The notes under the pieces: generated by a model
Told to the model about the DNA's origin: nothing
Databases searched by the model: none
The model's input: only the letters and a program-made list of their open reading frames with translations
Shown here: positions 8,450 through 17,273 of the stretch, piece by piece
Layout of the letters: each line of letters starts with the position of its first letter
Numbering within the stretch: position 1 is the first letter of the stretch
Assembly (NCBI RefSeq): GCF_022919135.1
Contig: NZ_CP095049.1
Coordinates: forward strand, 1,302,001 to 1,366,000
Direction of reading: 5' to 3'
Source of the DNA: Hymenobacter cellulosivorans
GTDB lineage: Bacteria > Bacteroidota > Bacteroidia > Cytophagales > Hymenobacteraceae
DNA: 64,000 nt
Translations under genes and position numbers: made by a program

Positions 8450-11400
8450 ATGGAAACACCCCCGGTTTCGGCCTCCACGGCCTTGCTCTCCCGCCTGCTG
8501 GCCTCCCGCGAGGAACTGCTGGATCTGGGATTGCGCAACCCGCTGCTCAACTACCGGCCTTCCCCGGCCCGGGGCGTAATCGTGACCCAGGAGCAGGCGG
8601 TGGCGGTGTACGAGGTGCTGGTGCGCCAGGGCAAAACCATGTATTTCCAGGCCGGCCCCGAGGCGAAGCCGCAAGCAAAGCCGGCAGGTGCTGTAACGGA
8701 GCCGGAAGTTGTGACGGCCGCTGCTGCGGTAACCACCGGGGCGCCGGCTGCCCCTACGGATCTTTCGGAGGCCGAGCGCCAACGCCTGCTGACCGATAAC
8801 AAGCTGCAAACCGCCGAGCCGCTGGATAAGCTCGAAAAGCGGCTGCTCAACACCTATTACACGGCCCGCACCAGTCTGGAAGAGCAGGGCGTCAACATCC
8901 TGTATCTGGCTCTGGGTCAGCTCACCTGGTATGAGGCCGACAGCAGCCCGGAGGCGCGACAGGCCCCGCTGCTACTGGTGCCGGTGTTGCTGGAGCGGGG
9001 CACGGCCGCCGAGCGGTTTAAGCTCCGCCACACTGGGGCCGAAGTGGAAGGCAACCTGAGTTTGCAAGCCAAGCTGCGGGCCGGGTTTGGCCTCAACCTG
9101 CCTTTGCCCGACGCTGAAGAGGAGCTGCGCCCAGCCGACTACTTTGCGTCCGTAACCCAGGCCGTAGCCGGCTTGCCGCGCTGGCAGGTGCAGCCCGATG
9201 CCATTATCCTGGGCTTCTTTTCCTTCGGTAAGTTCTTGCTCTACCGCGACCTGGACCCCGCCACCTGGCCTGCCCCAGTGGGCTTGCTCGACCACCCCGC
9301 CATTGCCGCCCTGCTCGGTCCCGACGCCGGCTTCCGGGATGCCGCGCCCACCCTCGACGACTCGGCTTTTCTGGATACCGAAAGTGCCGCCCACGAGCTG
9401 CATCAGGTCCTAGACGCCGACTCTTCGCAGTTGCTGGCGTTGCTGGCCGTGCAGGAAGGCCGCAACCTCGTGATTCAGGGTCCGCCCGGTACGGGCAAGT
9501 CCCAGACCATTGCCAACCTGCTGGCCGAGGCTATTGGGGCGGGCAAAAAGGTGCTGTTCGTGGCCGAGAAAATGGCGGCCCTGGAAGTAGTGCAGCGCCG
9601 GCTCGAAAATCTGGGTTTAGGGGCCGCCTGTCTGGAATTGCACAGTCACAAAGCCAACAAGAAGGCCCTGCTCGACGAGCTCCGCCACACGCTCAGCCTG
9701 GGCCGACCGGCCGCCGCTCCCGACTTGGCCGACCAGCTCGCTCAGCTGCCGCGTTACCGCACCGCCCTGAATGAGTACGCCCTGGCCGTCAACGCCCCAA
9801 TTGGCCGCAGTCGCCGCACGGCCCAGCAAGTGGTCGGCGAGCTGCTGCTGCTTAACCAGGAGCGGGGCACGGTAGAATTGCCCCGCCTAGCCATTGCCAA
9901 CCTTGCCAACTGGACCGACGCCGACGCGGCCCATGCCGAAACTCAGGCGCAGCGCGTACAAGCCGTTTTGCAGAAGATTGGCCGGCCCAAAAACCTGCTG
10001 TTCTGGGGTAGTGAGTTGCTCGTAGTATTGCCCGCCGACCAGGAAGCTCTGACGCAGCTGCTGCGGGAGGCGCAGGTCGCCCTCGCCGATTTGCAAGCCG
10101 CGGCCCAGGTTTTGGCTCAGCACCTGGGTTTACCCGCGCCGCCCGACCGCGCTGCGGCCGAGGCCTTGCTGCCCGCTGCCCGCCACGTTCAGTTAGCCCC
10201 GCCGCTGGCCGGTGTGGCCGTGGCCGACTCCGCCTGGCATCAACGCCCGGCCCCAGTAGGGGAGGTACTGCTGGCCGGGGCCAGCTACTCGGCCTTGCAC
10301 CAGCAGCACGACGCAGCGCTGTTGCCCGAAGCCTGGAGTCAGGAACTGCTGGCCGAGCGGGCCGCGGTGCTCAGCTACGGCGACAAGTGGTGGAAATTCC
10401 TCAGCGGCGACTACCGACAAGCCAAAAAGCGGCTGCAAAGCCTATGGCGCGGTTCGTTGCCCGATGACCCGGCCGCCGTGGTGGCTGTTATTGACGCTAT
10501 TCACGAAGCCCGCCGCCACGCCCGGACGGTGCAGGAAACGCAGGATTGGGCCGCCGCTTTATTTGGTGCGGCCTGGCAGGGCTTGCGCTCCGACTGGCCC
10601 GCCCTGCGTAAAGTGGCCGACTACCTGACTCAAACGCACCAGCGTCTTGCCCAGCGGCAATTGCCTGCCGAGTTGCTGCATTATATGGCGCAATCTTCTG
10701 ATCCTGCGACTGTTTCAGCTCCCTTAGCGGCGCTGGAAGTAGCCTTGGTGCGGCACCGGGGAGCCATCCAGGCAGTAGCTCAAGCCTTGCAGCTCAACGA
10801 AGCCCGCCGCTTTGGCCCCGAGGGCCGCCTGGAGTTTCAGTCCTTTGCCGCCCAGCACGCCACGCTCAGCGCCTGGCTGCCCGACGTGCCCGCCCTGCGC
10901 CTGGCCACCGAGTGGAACAATGTAGCGGCGGCTGTGGCAGCTGAAAATCTACCGGAGCTTCTAATACTGGCCGAAACCTGGGAGCTGGCGGCCTCCCACC
11001 TGGCGGCCGCCGTGCGCCAGACCTGGCTGGAGTTTTTGCAGAAGCAGGCCTACAGTCAGTATCCGGCGTTGCGGCAATTTGAGCGGGCCAGCCACGAGCA
11101 AACCGCGGCCCGGTTCCGCGAAGTCGACGAAGGTTCGCTCTACCACAACCGGGTGCGGGCCATGATGCAGCATTTCAGTCAGTTGCCCAACGCTCAGGCC
11201 AGTGGGCAGATGCTGCTACTCCGGAACGAGTTTGCCAAGAAAACCCGGCACTTGCCCCTGCGCAAGCTCATGCAGCAGGCGGGCCGCGCCATTCAGGCCA
11301 TCAAGCCCGTGTTTATGATGTCGCCGCTGTCGGTGGCTGGCTACCTGCCGCCCGGAGCCGTGGAGTTTGACCTGGTCGTGTTTGATGAGGCCTCGCAGGT

Positions 11401-13228
11401 GAAGCCCGTCGATGCCCTGGGTGCCATTGCCCGCGGCCGGCAGCTGGTCGTCGTCGGCGACTCGAAGCAGCTGCCTCCCACCTCCTTTTTCGACTCCCTG
11501 ACCGGAGCAGGCGAGGAGGCCGACGAAGAAAACGTGACGGCCGATATCCAAAGCATTCTGGAGCTGTGCAAAGCCCGGCAAATGCCCGAACGGATGCTGC
11601 GCTGGCACTACCGCAGCCAGCACGAGTCATTGATTGCGCCTTCCAACCACCTGTTCTACGACGACAAGCTGGTCATTTTTCCCAGTCCGGGCGGGCAGGG
11701 GCCGCTGGGTCTGGTTTATCATCATCTGCCTAGCACTCACTACGAGCGGGGCACTACCCGCACCAATCCGCTGGAAGCCGCGGCCGTGGCCGAAGCCGTG
11801 CTGCTCCATGCCCGCACCACGCCCAAGCTCACCTTAGGCGTCGTGGCTTTCAGTCAGGCCCAGCGCCAGGCCATTGAGGATGCCCTGGAAAAGCTGCGCC
11901 GCCAGCGCCCTGAAACCGAGGACTTCTTCAACCGCCACGCCCACGAACCGTTCTTCGTCAAGAACCTGGAAAACGTGCAGGGCGACGAGCGGGACGTCAT
12001 TCTGATCAGCATCGGCTACGGCCGCACCCGGGAAGGCTACCTGAGCATGAGCTTTGGCCCGCTGAACGGCGAAGGAGGGGAGCGGCGCCTCAACGTGCTT
12101 ATCACCCGGGCCAAGCAGCGCTGCGAAGTCTTCACCAACCTCTCGGCCGACGACCTCGACCTGACCCGCACCAAGGCCAAAGGTGTGGTGGCGCTCAAGA
12201 CCTTTCTCAACTTTGCCCAGTGCGGGGTGCTCAGCCAAAACCAGGCAACCGGCCGGGCCCCGGATTCGCCCTTCGAGGAAGCCGTGCACCGCGCCCTGAC
12301 GGCCCGTGGCTACACCGTGCGCCCCCAGATTGGCTGCCAGGGCTTCTATATTGACTTGGCCGTCGTCGACCCTGACCAGCCGGGTCGCTACGTGCTGGGC
12401 ATTGAGTGCGACGGGGCCATGTACCACAGTGCCCGCTCGGCCCGCGACCGGGACCGGCTGCGCCAGCAGGTGCTCGAAAACGTGGGCTGGAAGCTGCACC
12501 GCATCTGGAGCACCGATTGGTTTCGGGACCCGGCACGGGAAACGGAGCGGGCCGTGCAAGCCATTGAGGAAGCCCGCCGCAGCGCTTCGGATGAGACTGA
12601 GGATGAAATATTTGCTGCTGTCGATACGCAAATAGGTATTTCCCGGGAAGCAGCTCCCGAAGGCCCGGTGCCCCTGGCCGAGCCTTACCAAATGGCCCAG
12701 CTGCCCGCTGCGGCCCGGCAGTTGGAAGTGCACCAGCATTCCATGACCCGCTTAGGAGGCTGGGTGGCCCAGATTGTTGCTGTCGAAAGTCCGGTGCACC
12801 TCGATGAGGTAACGCGGCGCATTGCCCTGGCTACCGGCGCTACCCAGGTCGGCGCCCGGATTCGCAAGAGCGTGGCTTCGGCCGTGCGGCTGGCCGTCAA
12901 CCTGCGTCACATCCGGCTGGAAGGCGACTTTCTTTGGACCCCGGCTATGACGGCCGCCACCGTGCCGCTCCGGGACCGCAGCGGCCTGCCCACTGCGTCG
13001 CGCAAGCTGAGCTTCGTGGCCCCCGAGGAGCTGGCCCGGGCCATTCAAGTCATTGTGCAGCATAGCTTTGCCCTGGAACGAGCAGCTGTAGTGCTGCCCG
13101 TGGCCCGATTGCTGGGCTTTGCCCGCCCAGGTGACGAGATGCGCCAGCAGATTGACGCGGCCGTGCAGCGGCTGGTGGAAACCGAAGTGGTGCGGGAAGT
13201 TAACGGAGTGCTGCAACCTCAGTCGTGA
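8450..13228 (+). CDS. DUF4011 - SF1 helicase - Vsr/DUF559-like nuclease - DUF3320 protein, probable antiphage factor
   Basis: 1592 aa. Domain order: DUF4011-like N-terminus (REELLDLGLRNPLLNYRPS, about 15-35, continuing to about 280); SF1 helicase with Walker A GPPGTGKSQT (about 344), DEAS motif II (VVFDEASQ, about 978), motif V VQGDERDVILIS (about 1176) and motif VI NVLITRAKQRCEVF; a Vsr/DUF559-type nuclease (SPFEEAVHRALTARGY, FYIDLAVVD, IECDGAMYHSARSARDRDRLR, about 1270-1370); DUF3320-like C-terminus (about 1430-1560). From memory, this architecture (DUF4011-helicase-Vsr) is the single-gene defence system Hhe; that link is not checked here. Large helicase-nuclease fusions of this kind are thought to unwind and cut invading DNA. 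ATG 8450 is preferred to a TTG at 8429. It stands alone, with no modification or regulatory partner adjacent. Confidence 0.85.
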   Translation: METPPVSASTALLSRLLASREELLDLGLRNPLLNYRPSPARGVIVTQEQAVAVYEVLVRQGKTMYFQAGPEAKPQAKPAGAVTEPEVVTAAAAVTTGAPAAPTDLSEAERQRLLTDNKLQTAEPLDKLEKRLLNTYYTARTSLEEQGVNILYLALGQLTWYEADSSPEARQAPLLLVPVLLERGTAAERFKLRHTGAEVEGNLSLQAKLRAGFGLNLPLPDAEEELRPADYFASVTQAVAGLPRWQVQPDAIILGFFSFGKFLLYRDLDPATWPAPVGLLDHPAIAALLGPDAGFRDAAPTLDDSAFLDTESAAHELHQVLDADSSQLLALLAVQEGRNLVIQGPPGTGKSQTIANLLAEAIGAGKKVLFVAEKMAALEVVQRRLENLGLGAACLELHSHKANKKALLDELRHTLSLGRPAAAPDLADQLAQLPRYRTALNEYALAVNAPIGRSRRTAQQVVGELLLLNQERGTVELPRLAIANLANWTDADAAHAETQAQRVQAVLQKIGRPKNLLFWGSELLVVLPADQEALTQLLREAQVALADLQAAAQVLAQHLGLPAPPDRAAAEALLPAARHVQLAPPLAGVAVADSAWHQRPAPVGEVLLAGASYSALHQQHDAALLPEAWSQELLAERAAVLSYGDKWWKFLSGDYRQAKKRLQSLWRGSLPDDPAAVVAVIDAIHEARRHARTVQETQDWAAALFGAAWQGLRSDWPALRKVADYLTQTHQRLAQRQLPAELLHYMAQSSDPATVSAPLAALEVALVRHRGAIQAVAQALQLNEARRFGPEGRLEFQSFAAQHATLSAWLPDVPALRLATEWNNVAAAVAAENLPELLILAETWELAASHLAAAVRQTWLEFLQKQAYSQYPALRQFERASHEQTAARFREVDEGSLYHNRVRAMMQHFSQLPNAQASGQMLLLRNEFAKKTRHLPLRKLMQQAGRAIQAIKPVFMMSPLSVAGYLPPGAVEFDLVVFDEASQVKPVDALGAIARGRQLVVVGDSKQLPPTSFFDSLTGAGEEADEENVTADIQSILELCKARQMPERMLRWHYRSQHESLIAPSNHLFYDDKLVIFPSPGGQGPLGLVYHHLPSTHYERGTTRTNPLEAAAVAEAVLLHARTTPKLTLGVVAFSQAQRQAIEDALEKLRRQRPETEDFFNRHAHEPFFVKNLENVQGDERDVILISIGYGRTREGYLSMSFGPLNGEGGERRLNVLITRAKQRCEVFTNLSADDLDLTRTKAKGVVALKTFLNFAQCGVLSQNQATGRAPDSPFEEAVHRALTARGYTVRPQIGCQGFYIDLAVVDPDQPGRYVLGIECDGAMYHSARSARDRDRLRQQVLENVGWKLHRIWSTDWFRDPARETERAVQAIEEARRSASDETEDEIFAAVDTQIGISREAAPEGPVPLAEPYQMAQLPAAARQLEVHQHSMTRLGGWVAQIVAVESPVHLDEVTRRIALATGATQVGARIRKSVASAVRLAVNLRHIRLEGDFLWTPAMTAATVPLRDRSGLPTASRKLSFVAPEELARAIQVIVQHSFALERAAVVLPVARLLGFARPGDEMRQQIDAAVQRLVETEVVREVNGVLQPQS

Positions 13229-13276
13229 GCCAAGCCGGAGAATTTACCAGTGGGGAGTGCCTTACTATCTTGCCCT

Positions 13277-14221
13277 ATGAAAATGCTGCTCCCGTTGCTG
13301 CTAGCTGCCCTGCCTCTGCGGGCTCAACCATCTGCCAGCCCTATTTTGACCGCTGTGGCCGCTACTCCCCCGACGGGCTGTTTGGCCTATGACTCGCGCG
13401 GGAAGCAATATTTCGTTGGCCTGCCGCAGCTGCGCAAAATCGTTAAGATACCCGCCAAAGGGGCTGCTACTGATTTCTGGGGCACCGCACCTATCCCTGC
13501 CGCCAACACAGTTTGGGCAAAGCACCTACCCGTGCTAGGCGAAGTGACGGGCTTGCGAGTAGATGCCGCGCATCGTAGCCTTTGGGCCTGTGCCAGTGGT
13601 TGGGGACCGGTCGGCAAGCGGGCCGGGCTGTGGGAATTTGATACGCGCTCAGGTACGCTACGGCAATTGGCCTTCGTGACCGATACCGTACGGCAGCACA
13701 GCTTTCATGATCTGGCCGTGACAGCGCAGGGAGTGGTGTACACCACTGATTCAGCGTCGGGGGGACTGTACCGGATGCGCACTAAAATGCCCCTGACGGA
13801 AGAAATAGAAGCCTGGCTGCCGGCCGATACCTTCGTCCGACCTACCCACCTGTGCCTCAACGCTGAAGACAACGCCCTGTACGTAGTGCACGCGGGTGGC
13901 TTGGCGCGTATTGCATTGGCCACAAAGCAAATAACGCCGGTAGCAACGCCTGGTAAACTGGCGGTGGATAGTATTACGGGCCTGTATTATCAGAACGGAT
14001 ACTTGCTCGTGCTGGACAATCCGACGACCCCGAAGCTGGTACGCTACCGCCTGGATACTGCGGCCTCTGGATTGGTGCTGGTCGATGCGTTGCCGCTTCC
14101 CCTGCCCACCCCGCCGGCAGGGCCAGTTGCCGGAATGGTGGTCGGCAACGAATTTTACTATACCAGCACGCCGGCTGCGAACTCTGCGGCGGAGCCACTA
14201 CTGCATATTTCGCTGCTATAG
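13277..14221 (+). CDS. Secreted SMP-30/gluconolactonase-like beta-propeller protein
   Basis: 314 aa. The ATG at 13277 opens a signal peptide (MKMLLPLLLAALPLRAQ). The mature chain repeats a propeller pattern: CLAYDSRGKQYFVGLPQLRKI, GLRVDAAHRSLWACASG, DLAVTAQGVVYTTDSASGGLYRM, LCLNAEDNALYVVHAGGLARI, SITGLYYQNGYLLVLDNP. That resembles six-bladed SMP-30/gluconolactonase-like folds. A metal-site Glu/Asn/Asp set is not obvious, so enzymatic activity is uncertain; many secreted members are binding proteins. It starts 48 bases after the helicase gene and may be co-transcribed by readthrough, but no functional link is apparent. Confidence 0.7.
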   Translation: MKMLLPLLLAALPLRAQPSASPILTAVAATPPTGCLAYDSRGKQYFVGLPQLRKIVKIPAKGAATDFWGTAPIPAANTVWAKHLPVLGEVTGLRVDAAHRSLWACASGWGPVGKRAGLWEFDTRSGTLRQLAFVTDTVRQHSFHDLAVTAQGVVYTTDSASGGLYRMRTKMPLTEEIEAWLPADTFVRPTHLCLNAEDNALYVVHAGGLARIALATKQITPVATPGKLAVDSITGLYYQNGYLLVLDNPTTPKLVRYRLDTAASGLVLVDALPLPLPTPPAGPVAGMVVGNEFYYTSTPAANSAAEPLLHISLL

Positions 14222-14303
14222 GCTTAATGCCGGGAGGTAAGTCTGAGCATCATGGTAGCTACGTAGATAGACCACCCTGCCTGCTTTCCCCGCAAATAGC
14301 CGT

Positions 14304-15278
14304 ATGCTCGTTCGTCGTTGGTTGATTCCCCTGCTTCTATTGCCGCTGGGCACACTTGCGCAGCAAAAAGCTGCCGACAGCGTCAGCACTGACCGGCTGG
14401 TATTCTATACTTTCGCCAACGACGCCTTCTTCCGCACCGATTACTACTTCACCCAGGGTATGACGCTGAACCTGGTGCTGCCCGGGCTTAGGAAGTCGCC
14501 GGTCAATAAAATCCTGCTGCCGGGCCCGCCAGCCAGCATCCGGCACTACGGCGTGAAGCTGCACTACGACGGCTTCACCCCCCTGCGCATCCAGGACGAC
14601 ACCATCCGGCGCGGCGACCGACCTTACGCGTCCTATATCTACGCCACGCTCTACCGCACTGCGACCAGCCCTGCCGCAAAACGCCGGCTGACTTCAGGGC
14701 TGAGTTTTGGTTTCATTGGGCCGGCCGCTGGTGCCAAGGGCTTTCAGACCAAAGTGCACGAGCTGCTGGATGCACCCACGCCCCGCGGCTGGGATTACCA
14801 GATTCGGAACGACGTGGTGCTGGGCTACGAAGCCCGTGTTGAGCAGCAAATACTGGCCGTGGGCCGGGCAGTAGAGGTTATTGGGCAGGGGCAGGCCTCG
14901 CTCGGCACGCTCAATACCTTTGCCGGCGGAGGACTGCTCGTGCGGGTGGGCAAAATGACGCCTTACTTCCAGAATCTGGGTTTGGCTTCCCGGGCAAACC
15001 GAGCCGGCTTGGCCAAGTTCCAACTGTATGCTACCGGGCTGGCCGAGGGCCGGCTCGTGGGCTACAACGCTACAATGCAAGGTGGCCTTTTCAACCGCGC
15101 CAGCCCCTACACCCTGCCCGCCTCGGATATTAAACGGGTAGTAGGACAGGGAACAGTAAGCCTGGTAGCTGCCTACGCTGGCCTTAGCTTCCGCACTTCG
15201 GCCGTCTGGATTACGCCTGAATTCCGCGGCAGCCGCCACCACGCCTGGGTGCAGTTTGGGCTAGGCGTAGCGTTTTAA
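14304..15278 (+). CDS. LpxR-family lipid A deacylase-like outer-membrane protein
   Basis: 324 aa. Signal peptide about 1-20 (LIPLLLLPLGTLAQ). The mature start YTFANDAFFRTDYYFTQGM matches the LpxR family opening, with the conserved Asn39-Asp40 pair. RGDRPYASYIYA (about 103-114) is the second family block (DRPYAG in many members). The remainder is a beta-barrel ending in WVQFGLGVAF. LpxR removes the 3'-acyloxyacyl chain of lipid A in the outer membrane using Ca2+; the enteric enzyme uses an Asn-Asp pair and a His. Whether this homologue deacylates lipid A is inference. The following gene converges 9 bases away. Confidence 0.75.
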   Translation: MLVRRWLIPLLLLPLGTLAQQKAADSVSTDRLVFYTFANDAFFRTDYYFTQGMTLNLVLPGLRKSPVNKILLPGPPASIRHYGVKLHYDGFTPLRIQDDTIRRGDRPYASYIYATLYRTATSPAAKRRLTSGLSFGFIGPAAGAKGFQTKVHELLDAPTPRGWDYQIRNDVVLGYEARVEQQILAVGRAVEVIGQGQASLGTLNTFAGGGLLVRVGKMTPYFQNLGLASRANRAGLAKFQLYATGLAEGRLVGYNATMQGGLFNRASPYTLPASDIKRVVGQGTVSLVAAYAGLSFRTSAVWITPEFRGSRHHAWVQFGLGVAF

Positions 15279-15287
15279 ACCCCGGGC

Positions 15288-16043
15288 TCACTTAAAGAAA
15301 TAAGTGCCCGTCAACTGGGCTACCCGGTTGTTGCCGCTTTGTTCGTTGTCGCCGCCGGCTTTGCTATAGTACAGGTTCACCAAGCCGACACCATAGCCAG
15401 CCTGCACCTGCACCGGGCCCCGGCGGTAACCTAGGCCCACGTTGAAACCGGTATCGAAGCGCCGGGAATAGAAGTTACGGATAGAAGCCGTGCTACCAGT
15501 GGTTTCATCACGGCCGTAGGTGATTTTGGAGCTGTAACTGGTAATCGGCTCGGTATATGAACCGGGGTCAGTGGTGCTGTTGTTAATAGTCGTTCGGGCT
15601 CTCCCCCCGACACCTACGGCCACATAAGGTCCGGCAAAAACCTGCAGACCAGTTTCCCCTGGTAAGGTATACACGACATTTAAGGGCATTTCCAACCAGC
15701 TGTAGCGCACAGTAGTGTGCCCCTTCCGGCGAAACTCATAGCCTGTTGTCGGGTCTGCGATGGTGTTGCTTGCTTTAATTTTAGTGCCTTTTTGTGAGAA
15801 GAGCAAAGCGGGCTGAAAAGCAAACTTACCCCGTTCTACTGCCAGCACTACGCCTACTTGCCCCGACACAATGGGCGACTTGCTGGAGGAGCTTGAGGCA
15901 TTGATAATAGTGCGCGCTGTGCCTTTCTCAGTTGTGTTGGCCAGGTTGCCACCCACGCGCACACCAAGCCGGTAAGTAGTTTGGGCCGAAGCCGCGGCAG
16001 TGCTCAACAGAAAGGCTACTAGTAAGCCGGAGGATTTAGTCAT
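15288..16043 (-). CDS. Outer-membrane beta-barrel protein (PorT/OMP_b-brl-like)
   Basis: 251 aa. The ATG at 16043 begins a signal peptide (SSGLLVAFLLSTAAASAQ), so it is preferred over an upstream start. The mature protein shows the common Bacteroidota barrel opening TYRLGVRVGGNLAN and later strands KFAFQPALLFSQKGTKI, WLEMPLNVVYTLPGETGLQVFAGPYVAVGVGG and FDTGFNVGLGYRRGPVQVQAGYGVGLVNLY. This is the generic PorT-like porin fold. No substrate can be inferred. It converges with the LpxR-like gene. Confidence 0.75.
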   Translation of the reverse strand: MTKSSGLLVAFLLSTAAASAQTTYRLGVRVGGNLANTTEKGTARTIINASSSSSKSPIVSGQVGVVLAVERGKFAFQPALLFSQKGTKIKASNTIADPTTGYEFRRKGHTTVRYSWLEMPLNVVYTLPGETGLQVFAGPYVAVGVGGRARTTINNSTTDPGSYTEPITSYSSKITYGRDETTGSTASIRNFYSRRFDTGFNVGLGYRRGPVQVQAGYGVGLVNLYYSKAGGDNEQSGNNRVAQLTGTYFFK

Positions 16044-16156
16044 ACAACAAAAAAGATGGGTAAGAAATAGAGCACAAAGGCACACCTGACCGGGAAGTAC
16101 CGTTGCCAATTAGTAGATAAGAGAGCCTAAAGAGTGCGGGCAAGGTTGCACGCGCC

Positions 16157-17119
16157 TTACTTGGCCCGGTGAATAATGGCTACGCTTACCAGGATAATAA
16201 CCATGCCCAGCAGGTGCCAGTGATTAAAATCTTCGCCATCCAGCACGCCCCAGGTCAGGGCCATGATGGGCACCAGGTAGGTATTAGAAGCCGCAAACAG
16301 AGCCGTCGACTGCTGAATGAGCTTGTTGAACAGCACCATGGCCACGGCCGTGCTCATGGTAGCCAGCAGGGCAATGTAGCCAAAGGCCGTCCAGGCCCCG
16401 GGTACGTGCTGCAGCTTGTAAAGGAACTCGGTGCCCAGCAGCAGATAAACCACCGCCGGTCCGCCAATGTAGAGCAGCAGCAGGCCCGTCACGGCTAGGG
16501 GCGGAATGCCGTGCAGGCGGTTTTTAATCACGTTGACGCTCACTCCGTAGCCCGCCGTAGCCAGCACGATGTAGAGCCCGTACCACGCATTGCCTTCCCC
16601 GGTGGGCGTGGCTTCTCCGCCGCTGCCGCCCAGCAGCATCAGCACTACCGTACCTACCAGGCCAAGCACAATACCAGCTACCCGCAGCGGCGTGAGCTTC
16701 TGCCCGAAGAATAAAGCACCCACCAGCAGCGTGAATACCGCCGTCAGGGCGTTGAGCACCCCGGCCAGGCCCGAGGCCAGCTTGGTTTCGGCGTAGGCAA
16801 ACAGAAACGCCGGAATCAGGGTGCCGACTACGCCACTGAGCAACAGCCACTTTACCCGGCTGCGCTCCAACTGCGGCAGGTGCTTCAGGGCAAAAGGCAG
16901 CAGAATCAGGGCTGCTACCGTGACGCGCGTAGCCCCCAGCTCCATGGCCGAAAACACCACCAGTCCCTTCTTCATCAGAATAAACGACGTGCCCCAGATG
17001 GTAGCCAGCACGATAAGCAGCACCCAGGCTGAGGCCGGCGTGCGGTGGGGCGGGGGCGAAGCTACCGGCGTGGCTTCGGGAGCAACAGTAACGGCCGGGG
17101 CGGTAGGGGTGGAGGACAT
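16157..17119 (-). CDS. EamA/DMT-family metabolite exporter
   Basis: 320 aa. After a Pro/Ala/Thr-rich cytosolic N-terminus (1-28), ten hydrophobic helices form two EamA repeats. The first begins LLIVLATIWGTSFILMKKGL, the second NAWYGLYIVLATAGYGVSVNVIKN. The family's conserved Glu/Arg region after TM2 is present as AMELGATRVTVAALILL. Members export amino acids or other small metabolites; the substrate here is unknown. A repeat element lies just upstream of the start (17151-17252). Confidence 0.85.
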   Translation of the reverse strand: MSSTPTAPAVTVAPEATPVASPPPHRTPASAWVLLIVLATIWGTSFILMKKGLVVFSAMELGATRVTVAALILLPFALKHLPQLERSRVKWLLLSGVVGTLIPAFLFAYAETKLASGLAGVLNALTAVFTLLVGALFFGQKLTPLRVAGIVLGLVGTVVLMLLGGSGGEATPTGEGNAWYGLYIVLATAGYGVSVNVIKNRLHGIPPLAVTGLLLLYIGGPAVVYLLLGTEFLYKLQHVPGAWTAFGYIALLATMSTAVAMVLFNKLIQQSTALFAASNTYLVPIMALTWGVLDGEDFNHWHLLGMVIILVSVAIIHRAK

Positions 17120-17150
17120 GCAGGGCGGAAAGAAAGACGATAAAAAAGAA

Positions 17151-17252
17151 CTGTCATCCAGAGCTTGCGAAGGACCTAACCACGCTCAAATAGTTGCCGC
17201 GCAACGGCAAAATCGAACGTCATAAGGTCCTTCGCTGGGCTCAGGATGACAG
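17151..17252. repeat. 102-bp palindromic intergenic repeat (MITE-like)
   Basis: The ends are inverted copies: CTGTCATCC (17151-17159) with GGATGACAG (17244-17252), then GCGAAGGACCT with AGGTCCTTCGC (17225-17235). A nested TTGCCG/CGGCAA pair sits in the middle. The whole unit folds into one long hairpin, has no open frame, and sits between the dusB stop and the EamA start. I recall similar CTGTCATCCTGAGC elements scattered in Hymenobacter genomes; only this copy is seen here. Confidence 0.7.
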
Positions 17253-17273
17253 AATAAGTAGTAGGGTACCAGC

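Noticed and set aside
7030..8550. 506-codon open frame on the minus strand
   Set aside because: Antisense to the APC permease; His/Gln/Val-rich translation typical of a shadow of hydrophobic codons.
8450..13228. Helicase protein considered as part of a DISARM or type I restriction locus
   Set aside because: No methyltransferase, DUF1998 or specificity subunit lies nearby, and the Vsr-like nuclease plus DUF3320 order fits the single-gene architecture better.
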